This document shows, piece by piece, positions 16,645 through 26,011 of a DNA stretch of 64,000 nt. The number at the start of each line of letters is the position of its first letter. Positions within the stretch are counted from its first letter, which is position 1. The stretch spans positions 1,053,001 to 1,117,000 of the forward strand of contig NZ_CP147518.1 of the NCBI RefSeq assembly GCF_037201965.1, given 5' to 3'. The DNA is from Spirosoma sp. SC4-14. GTDB lineage: Bacteria > Bacteroidota > Bacteroidia > Cytophagales > Spirosomataceae. The notes under the pieces are model-generated. The model was not told the origin of the DNA. It was given only the letters and a program-made list of their open reading frames with translations, and did no database searches. Position numbers and translations under genes: made by a program.

Positions 16645-17607
16645 ATGCTGAGCCGCGTTGCCAACTCTGTTTACTGGATGCATCGCTATATAGAACGGGC
16701 CGAAAACTATGCTCGTTTTATGAGTGTTAACTTTAATTTGGCCCTCGATCTGCCACCAAATGTAGAGCAACAATGGGAACCGTTGCTGATTGCTACGGCC
16801 GATGATGTTCTCTTTGCCAAATATTACGATCAGCCAACGCGGGAAAATGTCATTCAGTTTATGACGTTCGATAAGCGGAATCCTAATTCCATTGTGTCGT
16901 GTCTGAGCAACGCCCGCGAAAATGCCCGCACAATCCGTGAGGTTATCTCAAAAGAAATGTGGGAGCACCTGAATCAGTTTTATCTGAAAGTACGCGAAAC
17001 GTCGCCAAAACAGCAGCGTGGACAGGTACAGGCCCAGAATTTTTTTACCGAAATTCGTAACGACACTCAACTGTTCTACGGCATTATTGATGCCACCATC
17101 ACCCGCAATGAAGCCTGGCACTTTGGGCGATTGGGGCGGTTTCTGGAACGTGCCGATAAGACTTCCCGGTTTCTGGACGTAAAATACTTTACGCTGCTTC
17201 CCGAAGTAGAAGCCGTTGGCTCAACACTCGATCTGATGATTTGGTCGGCCGTACTCAAATCTGTTAGTGCCTACAACATGCATCGTCAGCAATATCGGGC
17301 GCTGACACCTTCCAGTATTGTCGAATTTCTGATTCTGGATAAGATGTTTCCGAGGGCTGTTGCGCATTGCATACGGCAGGCCGAATTGTCGCTGTATGAA
17401 ATTTCGGGCAACAATATCACTCACGGATTTGGCAATACTGCAGAGCGAACGCTGTCGAAACTACGGGCAGAAATCGAGTTTACCGAAACTACCGATATTT
17501 TTAAAACAGGCCTGCATCAGTATCTCGACAGTTTTCAAACAAGAACGAACGAAATTGGCGCGGCTATTTTTGAGACCTATTTCGATCTCAAACCTGTGGA
17601 GGTGTAG
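16645..17607 (+). CDS. Alpha-E domain protein (DUF403)
   Basis: A 320-residue, almost wholly helical protein spanning the alpha-E family (formerly DUF403). The family opening MLSRVANSVYWMHRYIERAENYAR is present, as are FGRLGRFLERADKTSR and the C-terminal PRAVAHCIRQAELSL. In most genomes alpha-E genes sit with a circularly permuted ATP-grasp gene and a transglutaminase-like gene, in a set thought to make and cleave a peptide; here the gene is alone. A decayed relative of its 3' part lies at about 26012-26130. The gene has its own promoter and ends at a strong hairpin. Confidence 0.92.
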   Translation: MLSRVANSVYWMHRYIERAENYARFMSVNFNLALDLPPNVEQQWEPLLIATADDVLFAKYYDQPTRENVIQFMTFDKRNPNSIVSCLSNARENARTIREVISKEMWEHLNQFYLKVRETSPKQQRGQVQAQNFFTEIRNDTQLFYGIIDATITRNEAWHFGRLGRFLERADKTSRFLDVKYFTLLPEVEAVGSTLDLMIWSAVLKSVSAYNMHRQQYRALTPSSIVEFLILDKMFPRAVAHCIRQAELSLYEISGNNITHGFGNTAERTLSKLRAEIEFTETTDIFKTGLHQYLDSFQTRTNEIGAAIFETYFDLKPVEV

Positions 17608-17616
17608 GTTCGTTAT

Positions 17617-17659
17617 CTGTTGCTCATTGGTAAACTAACAAATGACCAATGAGCAACAG
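17617..17659. terminator. Bidirectional hairpin terminator
   Basis: Perfect 15-base arms (CTGTTGCTCATTGGT at 17617-17631 and its complement at 17645-17659) around a 13-base loop, between the convergent alpha-E and barrel-protein genes. There is no strong T-run. Confidence 0.6.
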
Positions 17660-17670
17660 CCGATGCCTGA

Positions 17671-18441
17671 TTAATAAAAGATAGGGAATGTTAAGGCCAG
17701 ATAGGCTAGGCCTGAGCGATGGCGAAAGCGATTGTTGTCGGCTTCAACATCGCGGTTATTAACTGTAATTTCAGTTGTTAACCACTGATAACCAAATTTG
17801 ACGGACATGCGCTGATTAAGGTGCAAACGGGCATATACTTCCGATGATAGCGTGCCGATGTCGTTATCGCCCAATAAACGGACATTAAGGCGACTCGGAT
17901 GAGTCTGCTGAAAAACGTTGTTTCCCTGAAAATAAACGGACGAATCGCGGCTGGCGGCTGTTTTGAGGTTATAGTAGCCTGTCGATGATGTGTAGCGGCC
18001 AGTTCGGCTTCGGCCAATGGTTACGCCCAGAAGATCGGCGCTGACACCTAGATCGATAATCCCCAGATTGACCTGCGCCCGAAGGCCTGCACTGAGCGAT
18101 GTCATGGTGACATAATCGAACCGGACGGTATCAATATTTTGCACAAGCAGCGGCTCCGATAAGGCGCCAAAACCGGTTTTGCCACGAGTAAGCCGGGAAG
18201 GGGCGGTGTAATAATTGAGATTATCGCCGTAAAAAGCACCTAACCGCACCGTCCAGCCGAGCGAAAACATCTTGCGTTCGCCAACATTAATAAGCTGATA
18301 ATAAGCTATCGATGGATTGTAATTGCTCTTGCTGTATGACATGCCCACATCGAAACCACTTTTCAGACGAGCCGCAACGGGCGATTGGGCAAAACTATGA
18401 ATAGAAAATAGAGTTAGTAGCGCAACAATGGTTCTCTTCAT
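17671..18441 (-). CDS. Outer-membrane beta-barrel protein, unknown function
   Basis: A 256-residue exported protein with a signal peptide ending near FAQS (residue 19). The mature part is dominated by amphipathic strands such as FDVGMSYSKSNY, SLGWTVRLGAFYG, LSAGLRAQVNLGIIDLGVSADLLGV and VKFGYQWLTTEITV, ending in LAYLALTFPIFY with a terminal aromatic as expected for an outer-membrane barrel. I recognise no specific family. It is convergent with the alpha-E gene, and about 220 bases downstream of glgB's end. Confidence 0.75.
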   Translation of the reverse strand: MKRTIVALLTLFSIHSFAQSPVAARLKSGFDVGMSYSKSNYNPSIAYYQLINVGERKMFSLGWTVRLGAFYGDNLNYYTAPSRLTRGKTGFGALSEPLLVQNIDTVRFDYVTMTSLSAGLRAQVNLGIIDLGVSADLLGVTIGRSRTGRYTSSTGYYNLKTAASRDSSVYFQGNNVFQQTHPSRLNVRLLGDNDIGTLSSEVYARLHLNQRMSVKFGYQWLTTEITVNNRDVEADNNRFRHRSGLAYLALTFPIFY

Positions 18442-18597
18442 GCAAACTAATCAGGATGTACGAGCCGGCAAAGATACGCTCAAAGCCGGGATTCTACTGT
18501 CTTAACGATTAATCTGATTATGCAGTCATTGCCTTTTAATAAAAAGATGTTACTTAAAGGACGTCACTGCGCCCAGATAGCTAAAACAATGGGTAAT

Positions 18598-18634
18598 AAA
18601 AAGGCGTCCTCCTTTTCAGATGTGACGCCTTTTT
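18598..18634 (-). terminator. Rho-independent terminator of glgB
   Basis: An 11-base perfect stem (AAAAAGGCGTC at 18598-18608 with 18624-18634) around a 15-base loop, ending in a U-tract when read on the minus strand. It lies 31 bases past the glgB stop. Confidence 0.8.
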
Positions 18635-18664
18635 GTGGTGAATAGCCCAGGAGTTAACAACTTG

Positions 18665-20695
18665 TTATTCCATTTTTAGTACGATAGCAGCCAGTGGGGG
18701 TATGTTTAAACGGATCGACTGCGAACGGCCGTGCCAGGCCGAATCCTCGCTGTGCATAGGGTGCGGGTTGCCGATTCCACTACCGTAAAATTCGCTGGAA
18801 TCGCTGTTGAAAATTTCGCGATAATTGCCCGCTGCCGGTACGCCAATCCGATACCCACTACGTGGAATGGGCGTCATATTGAGCACAATCAGCAGGGTAT
18901 CTTCTGGCTGGTTCCCTTTTCGAAGATAGGTCAGAACACTATTTTCGCGATCCGATGTATCGATCCATTCGAATCCATCAGCGGTAAAGCTGCGCTCATA
19001 GAGAGCAGGCTCGGAGCGATAAAGGTTGTTCAGCGCTCTCACACAGGCGGCTGCACCTTTATGCGGTGGAAATTGCAGCAAATGCCAGTCGAGACTGGTG
19101 TCGTATTTCCACTCCGATGTTTGCCCAAATTCGCCCCCCATAAATACTAGTTTACTGCCCGAGTGGGTAAACATATACGAAAACAGGAGCCGTAAGTTGG
19201 CGAAACGCTGCCATTCGTCGCCGGGCATTTTACCTACCAGCGACTGTTTGCCATACACCACTTCGTCGTGCGAAAGGGGCAGCATAAAATTTTCGGTGAA
19301 TGCATACACCGTGCTGAAGGTAAAATTGTCCTGATGATATTTCCGATACGATGGATCGCGTTCGAAATAGCGAAGTGTGTCGTTCATCCAGCCCATCATC
19401 CATTTCATGCCGAAACCAAGCCCGCCCGTATAAACCGGCCGCGACACGCCCGGAAAGGCTGTCGATTCTTCAGCAACGGTTTGAACATCAGGATAATGCA
19501 GATAGACAGCTTCATTGATTTCTTTGAAGAGCGAAATGGCTTCCAGATTTTCCCGTCCGCCAAACATATTGGGCTCCCATTCGCCAGCGTTCCGAGAATA
19601 ATCCAGATAGAGCATCGATGCTACGGCATCGACGCGTAAGCCATCGGCATGGAAACGATCGAGCCAGAACAACGCATTCGAAATCAGGAACGAACGCACC
19701 TCGGGTCGACTGTAGTTGAAAATATAGCTTTTCCAGTCGGGATGATAGCCTTTACGTGGGTCGGGGTGTTCATACAGATGTGATCCGTCGAATTCATAGA
19801 GGCCATGGGCATCGCCGGGGAAGTGCGAAGGAACCCAGTCGAGCAATACGCCAATGCCTGCCTGGTGAAGCCGTTCGATCAGGCGCATAAAGTCCTGCGG
19901 AGTTCCGAATCGGCTACTGGGTGCATAATAGCCTGTGATCTGATAGCCCCACGAAGGTTCATAGGGATATTGCATCACAGGCATAAATTCGACATGGGTG
20001 AAGCCCATATCCTGCACATAGGGAACTAGCGCATCGGCAATTTCGCCATAGCTTAGTTCACGATCGGGGTTCGATGGATCGCGACGCCACGACGACAGAT
20101 GTACTTCGTAGACCGAAAACGGTGCGTTAAGTGAGTTTTTGGCTTTTCGGTCGGTCATCCACTGCTGATCCTGCCACTCGTAGTAGGTGTCCCATATAAC
20201 AGAAGCTGTTTTGGGAGGCAGTTCCCACCAGTGGGCATACGGATCGCCTTTTTCGAGCTGGCGACCGCCTTCGTGAACGATGAAATATTTATAGGTTTCG
20301 CCACGACCAATATGCGGAATAAAGACTTCCCAGATACCCGACGAATCCCAGCGGACGTTGAGCGGATGGCTGCCTTTATTCCAGCCATTAAAATTACCGA
20401 TGACTGCAACATAGCGGGCCGAAGGCGCCCAGACGGCAAAATACGTTCCGACAACGCCGTTATATTCAACAACGTGCGAACCAAATTTCTCGTAGAGTTT
20501 CTGGTGCTTGCCGGACCGAAACAGATATATGTCGAATTCAGTAAAGCGGCTGTATGGCCCACTATCCGTCTGGACGGGAGCATTATCGGGCGTCGGTTCA
20601 GTCATCGGCTGTTGGGTTAGCATAGGTTGTGCTGACTGTTCGGTTTCAGCCGGTGGGTTAGTAGACGGTGATGTCGTGGTTTTGCGTTTTGCCAT
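18665..20695 (-). CDS. glgB: 1,4-alpha-glucan branching enzyme GlgB
   Basis: A 676-residue GH13 enzyme that creates alpha-1,6 branches in glycogen. After a 48-residue low-complexity N-terminal tail, a CBM48-type domain (about 75-165, with VGTYFAVWAPSARYVAVIGNFNGW) leads into the catalytic barrel. Conserved GH13 regions are DWVPSHF (286-292), GLRVDAVASM with nucleophile D356, AEEST with the acid/base Glu near 409, and LSHDEV with D477. The C-terminal beta domain follows. It is shorter than E. coli GlgB because it lacks the extra N-terminal domain. The maltokinase-like gene lies upstream on the same strand, 177 bases away, pointing to shared alpha-glucan metabolism. Confidence 0.96.
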   Translation of the reverse strand: MAKRKTTTSPSTNPPAETEQSAQPMLTQQPMTEPTPDNAPVQTDSGPYSRFTEFDIYLFRSGKHQKLYEKFGSHVVEYNGVVGTYFAVWAPSARYVAVIGNFNGWNKGSHPLNVRWDSSGIWEVFIPHIGRGETYKYFIVHEGGRQLEKGDPYAHWWELPPKTASVIWDTYYEWQDQQWMTDRKAKNSLNAPFSVYEVHLSSWRRDPSNPDRELSYGEIADALVPYVQDMGFTHVEFMPVMQYPYEPSWGYQITGYYAPSSRFGTPQDFMRLIERLHQAGIGVLLDWVPSHFPGDAHGLYEFDGSHLYEHPDPRKGYHPDWKSYIFNYSRPEVRSFLISNALFWLDRFHADGLRVDAVASMLYLDYSRNAGEWEPNMFGGRENLEAISLFKEINEAVYLHYPDVQTVAEESTAFPGVSRPVYTGGLGFGMKWMMGWMNDTLRYFERDPSYRKYHQDNFTFSTVYAFTENFMLPLSHDEVVYGKQSLVGKMPGDEWQRFANLRLLFSYMFTHSGSKLVFMGGEFGQTSEWKYDTSLDWHLLQFPPHKGAAACVRALNNLYRSEPALYERSFTADGFEWIDTSDRENSVLTYLRKGNQPEDTLLIVLNMTPIPRSGYRIGVPAAGNYREIFNSDSSEFYGSGIGNPHPMHSEDSAWHGRSQSIRLNIPPLAAIVLKME

Positions 20696-20872
20696 TGTTT
20701 AGGACTAGTATAGCTACGTTATTGAACGTTATCGGTGCCAGAAAGTTAGAAAATTTCCCTTCCGTTCTGCCGGAAAGTTGTGGCAATTTGGTTGAAAGTA
20801 TAGCTCAGTAAGCCGACCGATGGGTTAATGTATCCCCAAACAATTTCAAAAATCGTTTAGGGCTGTCGGTGG

Positions 20873-22534
20873 TTAGGGTCGTTGCGAGTTTAGCAAAGCT
20901 GTTTGCAGCATGGGCACCTCGGGTACATAATCGCCATTGCTCAGACGGATTTTCTCAATCTCGCGAATGACGTCGAAGATACCCCGGAGTGGAATTTTTA
21001 CCCAGGATGGTCGATAACTGATTTCGTAACCCAGTTCGTAAACGGCTTTTTCGAGCAAATAAACCAGCAATAGAAAGTTAATTTCATAATTGTTCTTAAA
21101 CAGTGCATGTGGGGTGCCAAACACATCGAGATACGCATTCATAAACGTATCGCGGATGAGGTAAAACCACCGATCCGAAACCCGCTGCAGGTGTTCTGAG
21201 GTTAATCCATCGGTTTCTACCGAATTGAAGAGTTTGGCCGAAACAGCGTAGTGATACGACCGAATCATGCCAGCCACATCTTTGAGCGGAGAGTGCTTTA
21301 TTTTTCGTTCGGAAATGCTGCTTTCGGGTTCCCCTTCAAAATCGATCATAACAAAGTCGTTGCCGGTGGCCAGCACCTGCCCCAAATGATAATCGCCGTG
21401 GATACGGATGCGTAGCGAATCGAGCGGGCGCTTCCGGAAATCGTCAATGAAGGCTTCAATCATTTCGCGGGCTTCCATAAAAATCCAGGCCAGCCGCTGG
21501 GCGAGCGGATCGAGTTTGGTATAATTGTCGATGAGCAACGCATACCGTCGTTCAAGCAAATCCTCGAAACGTTTGATCAAAAACTCACGATATTCGTCGG
21601 TGAAGGGTTCGGGAGCAAACGATGCGTCGGCATCGGGTTTGTAGAGTGCACAGTGCATTTCACCAGTTCGTCGGCCCAGTAGTTCCACCTTCTCAAAAAC
21701 ATCTTCGCGAATGGCAAATAACCGCTGTGGCACCGCATACAGAAAATCGTTGAGATAGTCGCCGGTTTGCATCCACGAATCCTTTTCGTTAGGAACCATA
21801 CGCTGCACCATACCCAGGGTTATGTCGGGACTATTGTCGCGCTGCCAGACAATGCTGCCACCAAAAGCCGGAATATGCGGAAAATTGCTTTCGTCGGTCA
21901 GAAATGCCACCATATCTACCTCCGGATTGGTTTCGCGGAAGAGTTTTCGGTAGAGTTTCAGGAAGTATTTTTCGCCAAATACCATAGCCGAATTGCTCGA
22001 ATCGACGGGCAACACGCGCGACGGCAGCCTGTTGTCGCCATCCTCCAGGCCTTTGCCTTTGTTAAACAAAAGTTGGCCATCAGGTTGTTGAAGTGCCTGA
22101 TTCTGATAAATATTCGTAAATAAAGTATGGCGGAATCGTTCGTCGTAAATAGCATCGACTAATATGCCTGCTTCACCTGCCAACCTGGCTTTAGCCAGAC
22201 GGCCTTTGTCTGGAATGTCTGCCAGCGCTACCCGATCGGCAATGGCATCGGTAATAAACGACAGCGGGAGTTGATAGCTTTCGGGCGCACCGTCGGTATA
22301 GGTAGCTTCTATGATCAGCAGATAGGCAACGTCGCCATCCTCCAGGGGCAGTGTATGAATTGTCTGGACAGAGAAACCCGTTTGAGAGCGTGCTTTACCA
22401 GCAAACCAGCGACAGGTATTGACATACGAAGGGAGTACTGTCTGGGCCAATGCTTTCCAAAAGTCAGGGTTGGACGCAATTGTATGGGAGGATGACCACG
22501 CAGTTGGCGATATAATTGGTTGAATCGTAGGCAT
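20873..22534 (-). CDS. Maltokinase-like protein (Mak/Pep2 type)
   Basis: A protein of 553 residues from ATG 22534 (TTG at 22555 adds seven). An N-terminal cap contains the CRWFAGKAR segment typical of maltokinases. The C-terminal part has the aminoglycoside-phosphotransferase-like kinase core with the catalytic loop RIRIHGDYHLGQVL and the metal-binding FVMIDFEGEP. Members phosphorylate maltose to maltose-1-phosphate with ATP, feeding the GlgE route to alpha-glucan. They are often fused to trehalose synthase; here the kinase is separate, and no treS or glgE is in the window. Its place just upstream of glgB supports the pathway. Confidence 0.85.
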   Translation of the reverse strand: MPTIQPIISPTAWSSSHTIASNPDFWKALAQTVLPSYVNTCRWFAGKARSQTGFSVQTIHTLPLEDGDVAYLLIIEATYTDGAPESYQLPLSFITDAIADRVALADIPDKGRLAKARLAGEAGILVDAIYDERFRHTLFTNIYQNQALQQPDGQLLFNKGKGLEDGDNRLPSRVLPVDSSNSAMVFGEKYFLKLYRKLFRETNPEVDMVAFLTDESNFPHIPAFGGSIVWQRDNSPDITLGMVQRMVPNEKDSWMQTGDYLNDFLYAVPQRLFAIREDVFEKVELLGRRTGEMHCALYKPDADASFAPEPFTDEYREFLIKRFEDLLERRYALLIDNYTKLDPLAQRLAWIFMEAREMIEAFIDDFRKRPLDSLRIRIHGDYHLGQVLATGNDFVMIDFEGEPESSISERKIKHSPLKDVAGMIRSYHYAVSAKLFNSVETDGLTSEHLQRVSDRWFYLIRDTFMNAYLDVFGTPHALFKNNYEINFLLLVYLLEKAVYELGYEISYRPSWVKIPLRGIFDVIREIEKIRLSNGDYVPEVPMLQTALLNSQRP

Positions 22535-22640
22535 GAAGACAGATCTGATGTGCAAATAGACTCATTTGCTCGCTTTAAGTCAAAAATTTCTTGAATATAC
22601 AACAGCTTTACTGGCGTTTGTGTTAGCCGAATGTTGACAG

Positions 22641-22880
22641 TTAGCGATCAGGAGGCTTTCGGATGGTTGGACGTGTCGAAGGAATTGGATAGCTGGTTTC
22701 CTGGCTAACAGTCCAGTTGGGGAGCTGGCCTGCTAGCTCATGCATTACCTGCTCGCTGGTAACCTCTACCAGCACCGATTGATGGCTTGTATCGATTACC
22801 TGCGTTTTTGTTCGAATAAGTTGAAGGTCATCTTCTGGTAACGGCGAGATGCCCTGAAAGTTTAAAATATATCGACTCAT
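22641..22880 (-). CDS. Small protein downstream of subtilase, possible I9-like propeptide/inhibitor
   Basis: A 79-residue protein with no signal peptide or cysteine. Its predicted order of elements is beta-alpha-beta-beta-alpha-beta: RYILNFQG, PEDDLQLIRTK, a QVID...SVLVEVT strand pair, SEQVMHELAGQL, and NWTVSQETSYPIP. That is the fold of subtilisin propeptides and I9 inhibitors. It starts 57 bases after the stop of the S8 protease gene on the same strand, so an operon is likely. A role as a free chaperone or inhibitor of that protease is inference; I cannot confirm similarity to I9 by search. Confidence 0.6.
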   Translation of the reverse strand: MSRYILNFQGISPLPEDDLQLIRTKTQVIDTSHQSVLVEVTSEQVMHELAGQLPNWTVSQETSYPIPSTRPTIRKPPDR

Positions 22881-22937
22881 AGCTTTAGTAATGCGTGAAT
22901 TGCTTTTCGGTGGATGCTGGTTGAGGCAATTGCCCTA

Positions 22938-24428
22938 CTACGACGTAAACAGCATCCCCGTACCTTCAAAAGTAGCCCCGAAACCCAACAACTGAACGTT
23001 GGTAGCCAGAAACCGGATCATGGCTTCGGAACGGCTTGCATTGCGGGGCATATTGAGTATATCCAGTTGCGACGATAGAAGCCGGGCCGCAACTCCGGTG
23101 GCCATAGGGCAGGCCATCGACGTGCCGCTTAACGGAGCATAACCATCCGGCACCGACGATATAATACCGACTCCGGGAGCAATGAAATCGACTTCGGGGC
23201 CGATGTTTGAAAAAGCCGCTACAAAGTTTTTTTTATCGATGCCGTAGGGGGCAGCGGTATTGGGTGAATCGGTTGTGTTAGCCGGAAAAGTGCCTTTGCG
23301 TCCCATAGCACCAACGGCCAGCGAAAGCGAAAACGAAGCCGGAAAACTAACCGGTTGCCGACCATCGTTGCCGGTTGCTACAAAACAGAGGGTACCATGG
23401 TCATGGGCAAAAGTAATGGCCTGCTGTGTAGCTTCGTCGGGAGGGCCACCGCCAAGACTCATGTTCACAAGGTCGCAGCCATCCGCAACAGCCTGCTCAA
23501 TGGCTTTAACGATAGCAAAATTTGATGCCCCCTCGCTGCCTTTCCCAAACACCCGGTATACATGAAGCTCGGCATGGGGCGCTACGCCCCGAACGCCCGT
23601 TGGGGGTGTGCCATGTGCCGCAATGATACCCGATACGTGAGTACCGTGCTCGTCGACATCGGCAAAATCGGTGGGATCTTCGCCCGTAACGGTGCAGCCT
23701 CCTCCGGCTATGGTCAGGTCAGGATGCGGACCAGCCCCCGTATCAATGACGGCAACCTTTACGCCCTGGCCAGCAGGCATACTATCGGTGGTGGGTGGAT
23801 AAAAGAAGTTCCTGGCGTCCTGATAATCGAGCTTTATGGGCTGAATGGCAAACGTATCGTTGTTTTTGAGCGTAAGGTTTTGTTTCCAGAAACTCCAGTA
23901 ACCCGCCTTCGGATAGATGTATAGCTGATCGATGATGCGATTGCCTATGCTTTTGAAGGTGACAATGCCCTGGCTATTTGAGGTGCCCTGTTCGCCCGCC
24001 CGCTGTTCGAAATCCGTGAAAGCAACCGCCGTAGCGCCAATAATAGGCTTCCCTGATTTAGCATCCTTCAGTTGAATTCTGACACTAACGCGGGGCTGAG
24101 CGGCCAGCGCCGAAGGTTTCTGACGCACTTCGGGCCGCCAGATTTGTGGATAATAGAACACTTCGGGCACAATGCGTAGGCCCGCTAATTCTGCCCGGAG
24201 TGCAGGCAAGGCTATTTCTGGAATGCTGATAAGCTTTGTGCCCGTTTGGCTGGTTGAATCAAGCACAATAGCCTGGTCGGCCAGATCGGTGTTCAGCACA
24301 TCGTTCAGATGAGTATTGACCGTTAGTTTGGCAAAAGTCGCCTGCGTTTCCGATTGAAGCTGCGGAGCAGAGAGTCGGGTTTCTGTTTTAGGTAACAGAA
24401 TATAATGCTGGTAAGTTAGCTGAGCCAT
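22938..24428 (-). CDS. S8 family subtilisin-like serine protease
   Basis: A protein of 496 residues starting at ATG 24428. An N-terminal region of about 110 residues without similarity to a standard propeptide is followed by a carboxypeptidase-regulatory-like beta-sandwich (about 112-200, with GKPIIGATAVAF). The subtilase domain then runs to the end with the full catalytic triad: D229 (VAVIDTGAG), H261 (DEHGTHVSG) and S437 (SGTSMACPMA), plus the oxyanion Asn in ATGNDG (354). No signal peptide is seen, so it may stay in the cytoplasm or use another export route. The 79-residue companion follows directly. Confidence 0.93.
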   Translation of the reverse strand: MAQLTYQHYILLPKTETRLSAPQLQSETQATFAKLTVNTHLNDVLNTDLADQAIVLDSTSQTGTKLISIPEIALPALRAELAGLRIVPEVFYYPQIWRPEVRQKPSALAAQPRVSVRIQLKDAKSGKPIIGATAVAFTDFEQRAGEQGTSNSQGIVTFKSIGNRIIDQLYIYPKAGYWSFWKQNLTLKNNDTFAIQPIKLDYQDARNFFYPPTTDSMPAGQGVKVAVIDTGAGPHPDLTIAGGGCTVTGEDPTDFADVDEHGTHVSGIIAAHGTPPTGVRGVAPHAELHVYRVFGKGSEGASNFAIVKAIEQAVADGCDLVNMSLGGGPPDEATQQAITFAHDHGTLCFVATGNDGRQPVSFPASFSLSLAVGAMGRKGTFPANTTDSPNTAAPYGIDKKNFVAAFSNIGPEVDFIAPGVGIISSVPDGYAPLSGTSMACPMATGVAARLLSSQLDILNMPRNASRSEAMIRFLATNVQLLGFGATFEGTGMLFTS

Positions 24429-24522
24429 GATGCGTTTGGGAGCAAGTGTTGGATAACGCAATATTCAGAAAGAAAACTGTTACAAATCAGTATCTGTTTT
24501 CAATTCTTCCGCTTATTTTTTG

Positions 24523-25281
24523 TCAGGAAAATAGTCCTCTCCGGATTGCGGTTTCTACCGGCGAATAGCTGCCATTTTGCCGGTATAACTGAAGGGGTGT
24601 GGCCGGAAGCAAAGGCGGTTGCGCCATAAAACGAGGGCTTGTGCCCCGGTGGGGTTGTGCCGCATGAATCAGAAACGGATGGCAGATATAGACCGTACCT
24701 GCTTTGCCGGTAGCCAGCGTCATGGGGCGCTCAAAAGAGTTATCCAGCCGTTGGGCTAATTCAATAAACGACAGACCGTTGGCACCTGCCGGTTCGAGTA
24801 GCTTCGGTACGTCCAGATGAGAGCCAGCCAGAATGCGTGTTGGGGCATCATTGACCCCAACATCGGAAAATAAGAACAACAACAGCAAGGCACGGCCAGT
24901 TGAGGTTACATTGAGTCGCCAGGAACCATCGGCTCCCTGAAAACTAGCTTCGGCATGCCATCCGGTATCACCCGGATCGTTGGGACTCGGGAAGCGAATG
25001 GGAAATGTACCCAGACTGCCGCGGGGTAGCCAACGGCCTATACCCACCAGTTGATCGAAAGCATCGACAAGGGTAGGGGCGTTAGCTGCCCGTCGAAACG
25101 GTTCCTGGTTGTAGTCGCCCAGGCGGATAACGGGCTGAGTCCAGCTCGAAGGCTTATCTGGATCGCAGCCTGTGTCTTTCCACAGTATAGCCCGGCCCTG
25201 CTCGGCCAGCTCTTCCGGAAAAGCATTGTCGATACGCAGGAATCCATCGTTAATAAACTGTTCAATTTGCGATTGATCCAT
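24523..25281 (-). CDS. PhyH-family Fe(II)/2-oxoglutarate dioxygenase
   Basis: A 252-residue protein with the jelly-roll pattern of the phytanoyl-CoA dioxygenase family. Iron ligands appear as H109-A-E111 in DTGWHAEASF and a distal His in YICHPFLIHAAQP (H201 or H206); the nearby Arg of RGTSPRFMA would hold 2-oxoglutarate. The proximal motif is HxE rather than the common HxD, though Glu occurs in some members. Members hydroxylate diverse small molecules, so the substrate cannot be named. The gene stands alone upstream of the protease gene on the same strand. Confidence 0.85.
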   Translation of the reverse strand: MDQSQIEQFINDGFLRIDNAFPEELAEQGRAILWKDTGCDPDKPSSWTQPVIRLGDYNQEPFRRAANAPTLVDAFDQLVGIGRWLPRGSLGTFPIRFPSPNDPGDTGWHAEASFQGADGSWRLNVTSTGRALLLLFLFSDVGVNDAPTRILAGSHLDVPKLLEPAGANGLSFIELAQRLDNSFERPMTLATGKAGTVYICHPFLIHAAQPHRGTSPRFMAQPPLLPATPLQLYRQNGSYSPVETAIRRGLFS

Positions 25282-25439
25282 ATCAGACTGGTTTAAAAAG
25301 CGCCTTGGAGAGGATACTCACTTAGCCAGTTGAACCGGGAACTGTGGTAAAATAGCTATAAGCCGAAGCGTATAACTACAGTAACTGCCAAATCGGCGAG
25401 GGGTTTATAGAACGGCATCGATGCGCACCGGGCTTTTCC

Positions 25440-25447
25440 TATCTTTG
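25440..25447 (+). promoter_or_regulatory. Candidate -7 box for GtrA gene
   Basis: TATCTTTG matches TAnnTTTG exactly and lies 21 bases before the ATG at 25469. No clear -33 box is seen. Its position makes the earlier in-frame ATG at 25421 an unlikely start. Confidence 0.4.
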
Positions 25448-25468
25448 CCGTTCGCTTTTATCGTCATT

Positions 25469-25957
25469 ATGGATAGTCAACTATTCAACAGAAGAGATTT
25501 AATTGCTTATTTTATTGTTGCAGCCATTGGAGCATCCTTACAACTGGTTGTGGGTACACTGCTTCAGGAATGGTTTCCGGTAACGTATGAACAGGCTTTA
25601 CTGGCGGGTTATATAGCTTCATTTTTCGTAGGTTTTTACCTTACCAAACTCTTCGCATTCAACGCTAAAAACTCGGCCAAAACCCGCCGGGAAATAGCTA
25701 AGTTTACGCTCGTTTCCATTATATCCTGTATTATCACGGTATATGGCTCCTCGCTGCTTTACAGCCTTTCTGTCGATTGGTTCCGGTCGGTTATTGTTAC
25801 CATTCCTGCTTCAACAAAAGAAGTGAATGTGAATAAACTGGTAGCGCACACATCGGGAATGGGACTGAGCTTTATCAGTAACTACGTTCTGCACAAACAA
25901 TTCACGTTTCGCAATACTGGTTTCTACGACAAACTGAAACGATTGCTGAATCTGTAG
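25469..25957 (+). CDS. GtrA-like membrane protein
   Basis: A 162-residue membrane protein with four hydrophobic segments (about 10-30, 37-55, 75-97 and 125-145). The first, YFIVAAIGASLQLVVGTLL, and the last, which ends in SNYVLHKQFTFRN, follow the GtrA family pattern, including the closing N-Y-x-x-x-K-x-F-x-F. GtrA proteins are thought to assist flipping or transfer of lipid-linked sugars. No glycosyltransferase is adjacent here. The start is set by the candidate -7 box that overlaps the region between the two possible ATGs. Confidence 0.85.
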   Translation: MDSQLFNRRDLIAYFIVAAIGASLQLVVGTLLQEWFPVTYEQALLAGYIASFFVGFYLTKLFAFNAKNSAKTRREIAKFTLVSIISCIITVYGSSLLYSLSVDWFRSVIVTIPASTKEVNVNKLVAHTSGMGLSFISNYVLHKQFTFRNTGFYDKLKRLLNL

Positions 25958-26011
25958 GAGGCTTATTATTCTGGTGTTATGGACTTGATGCCCACTTGAG
26001 GCTGCCACAAA

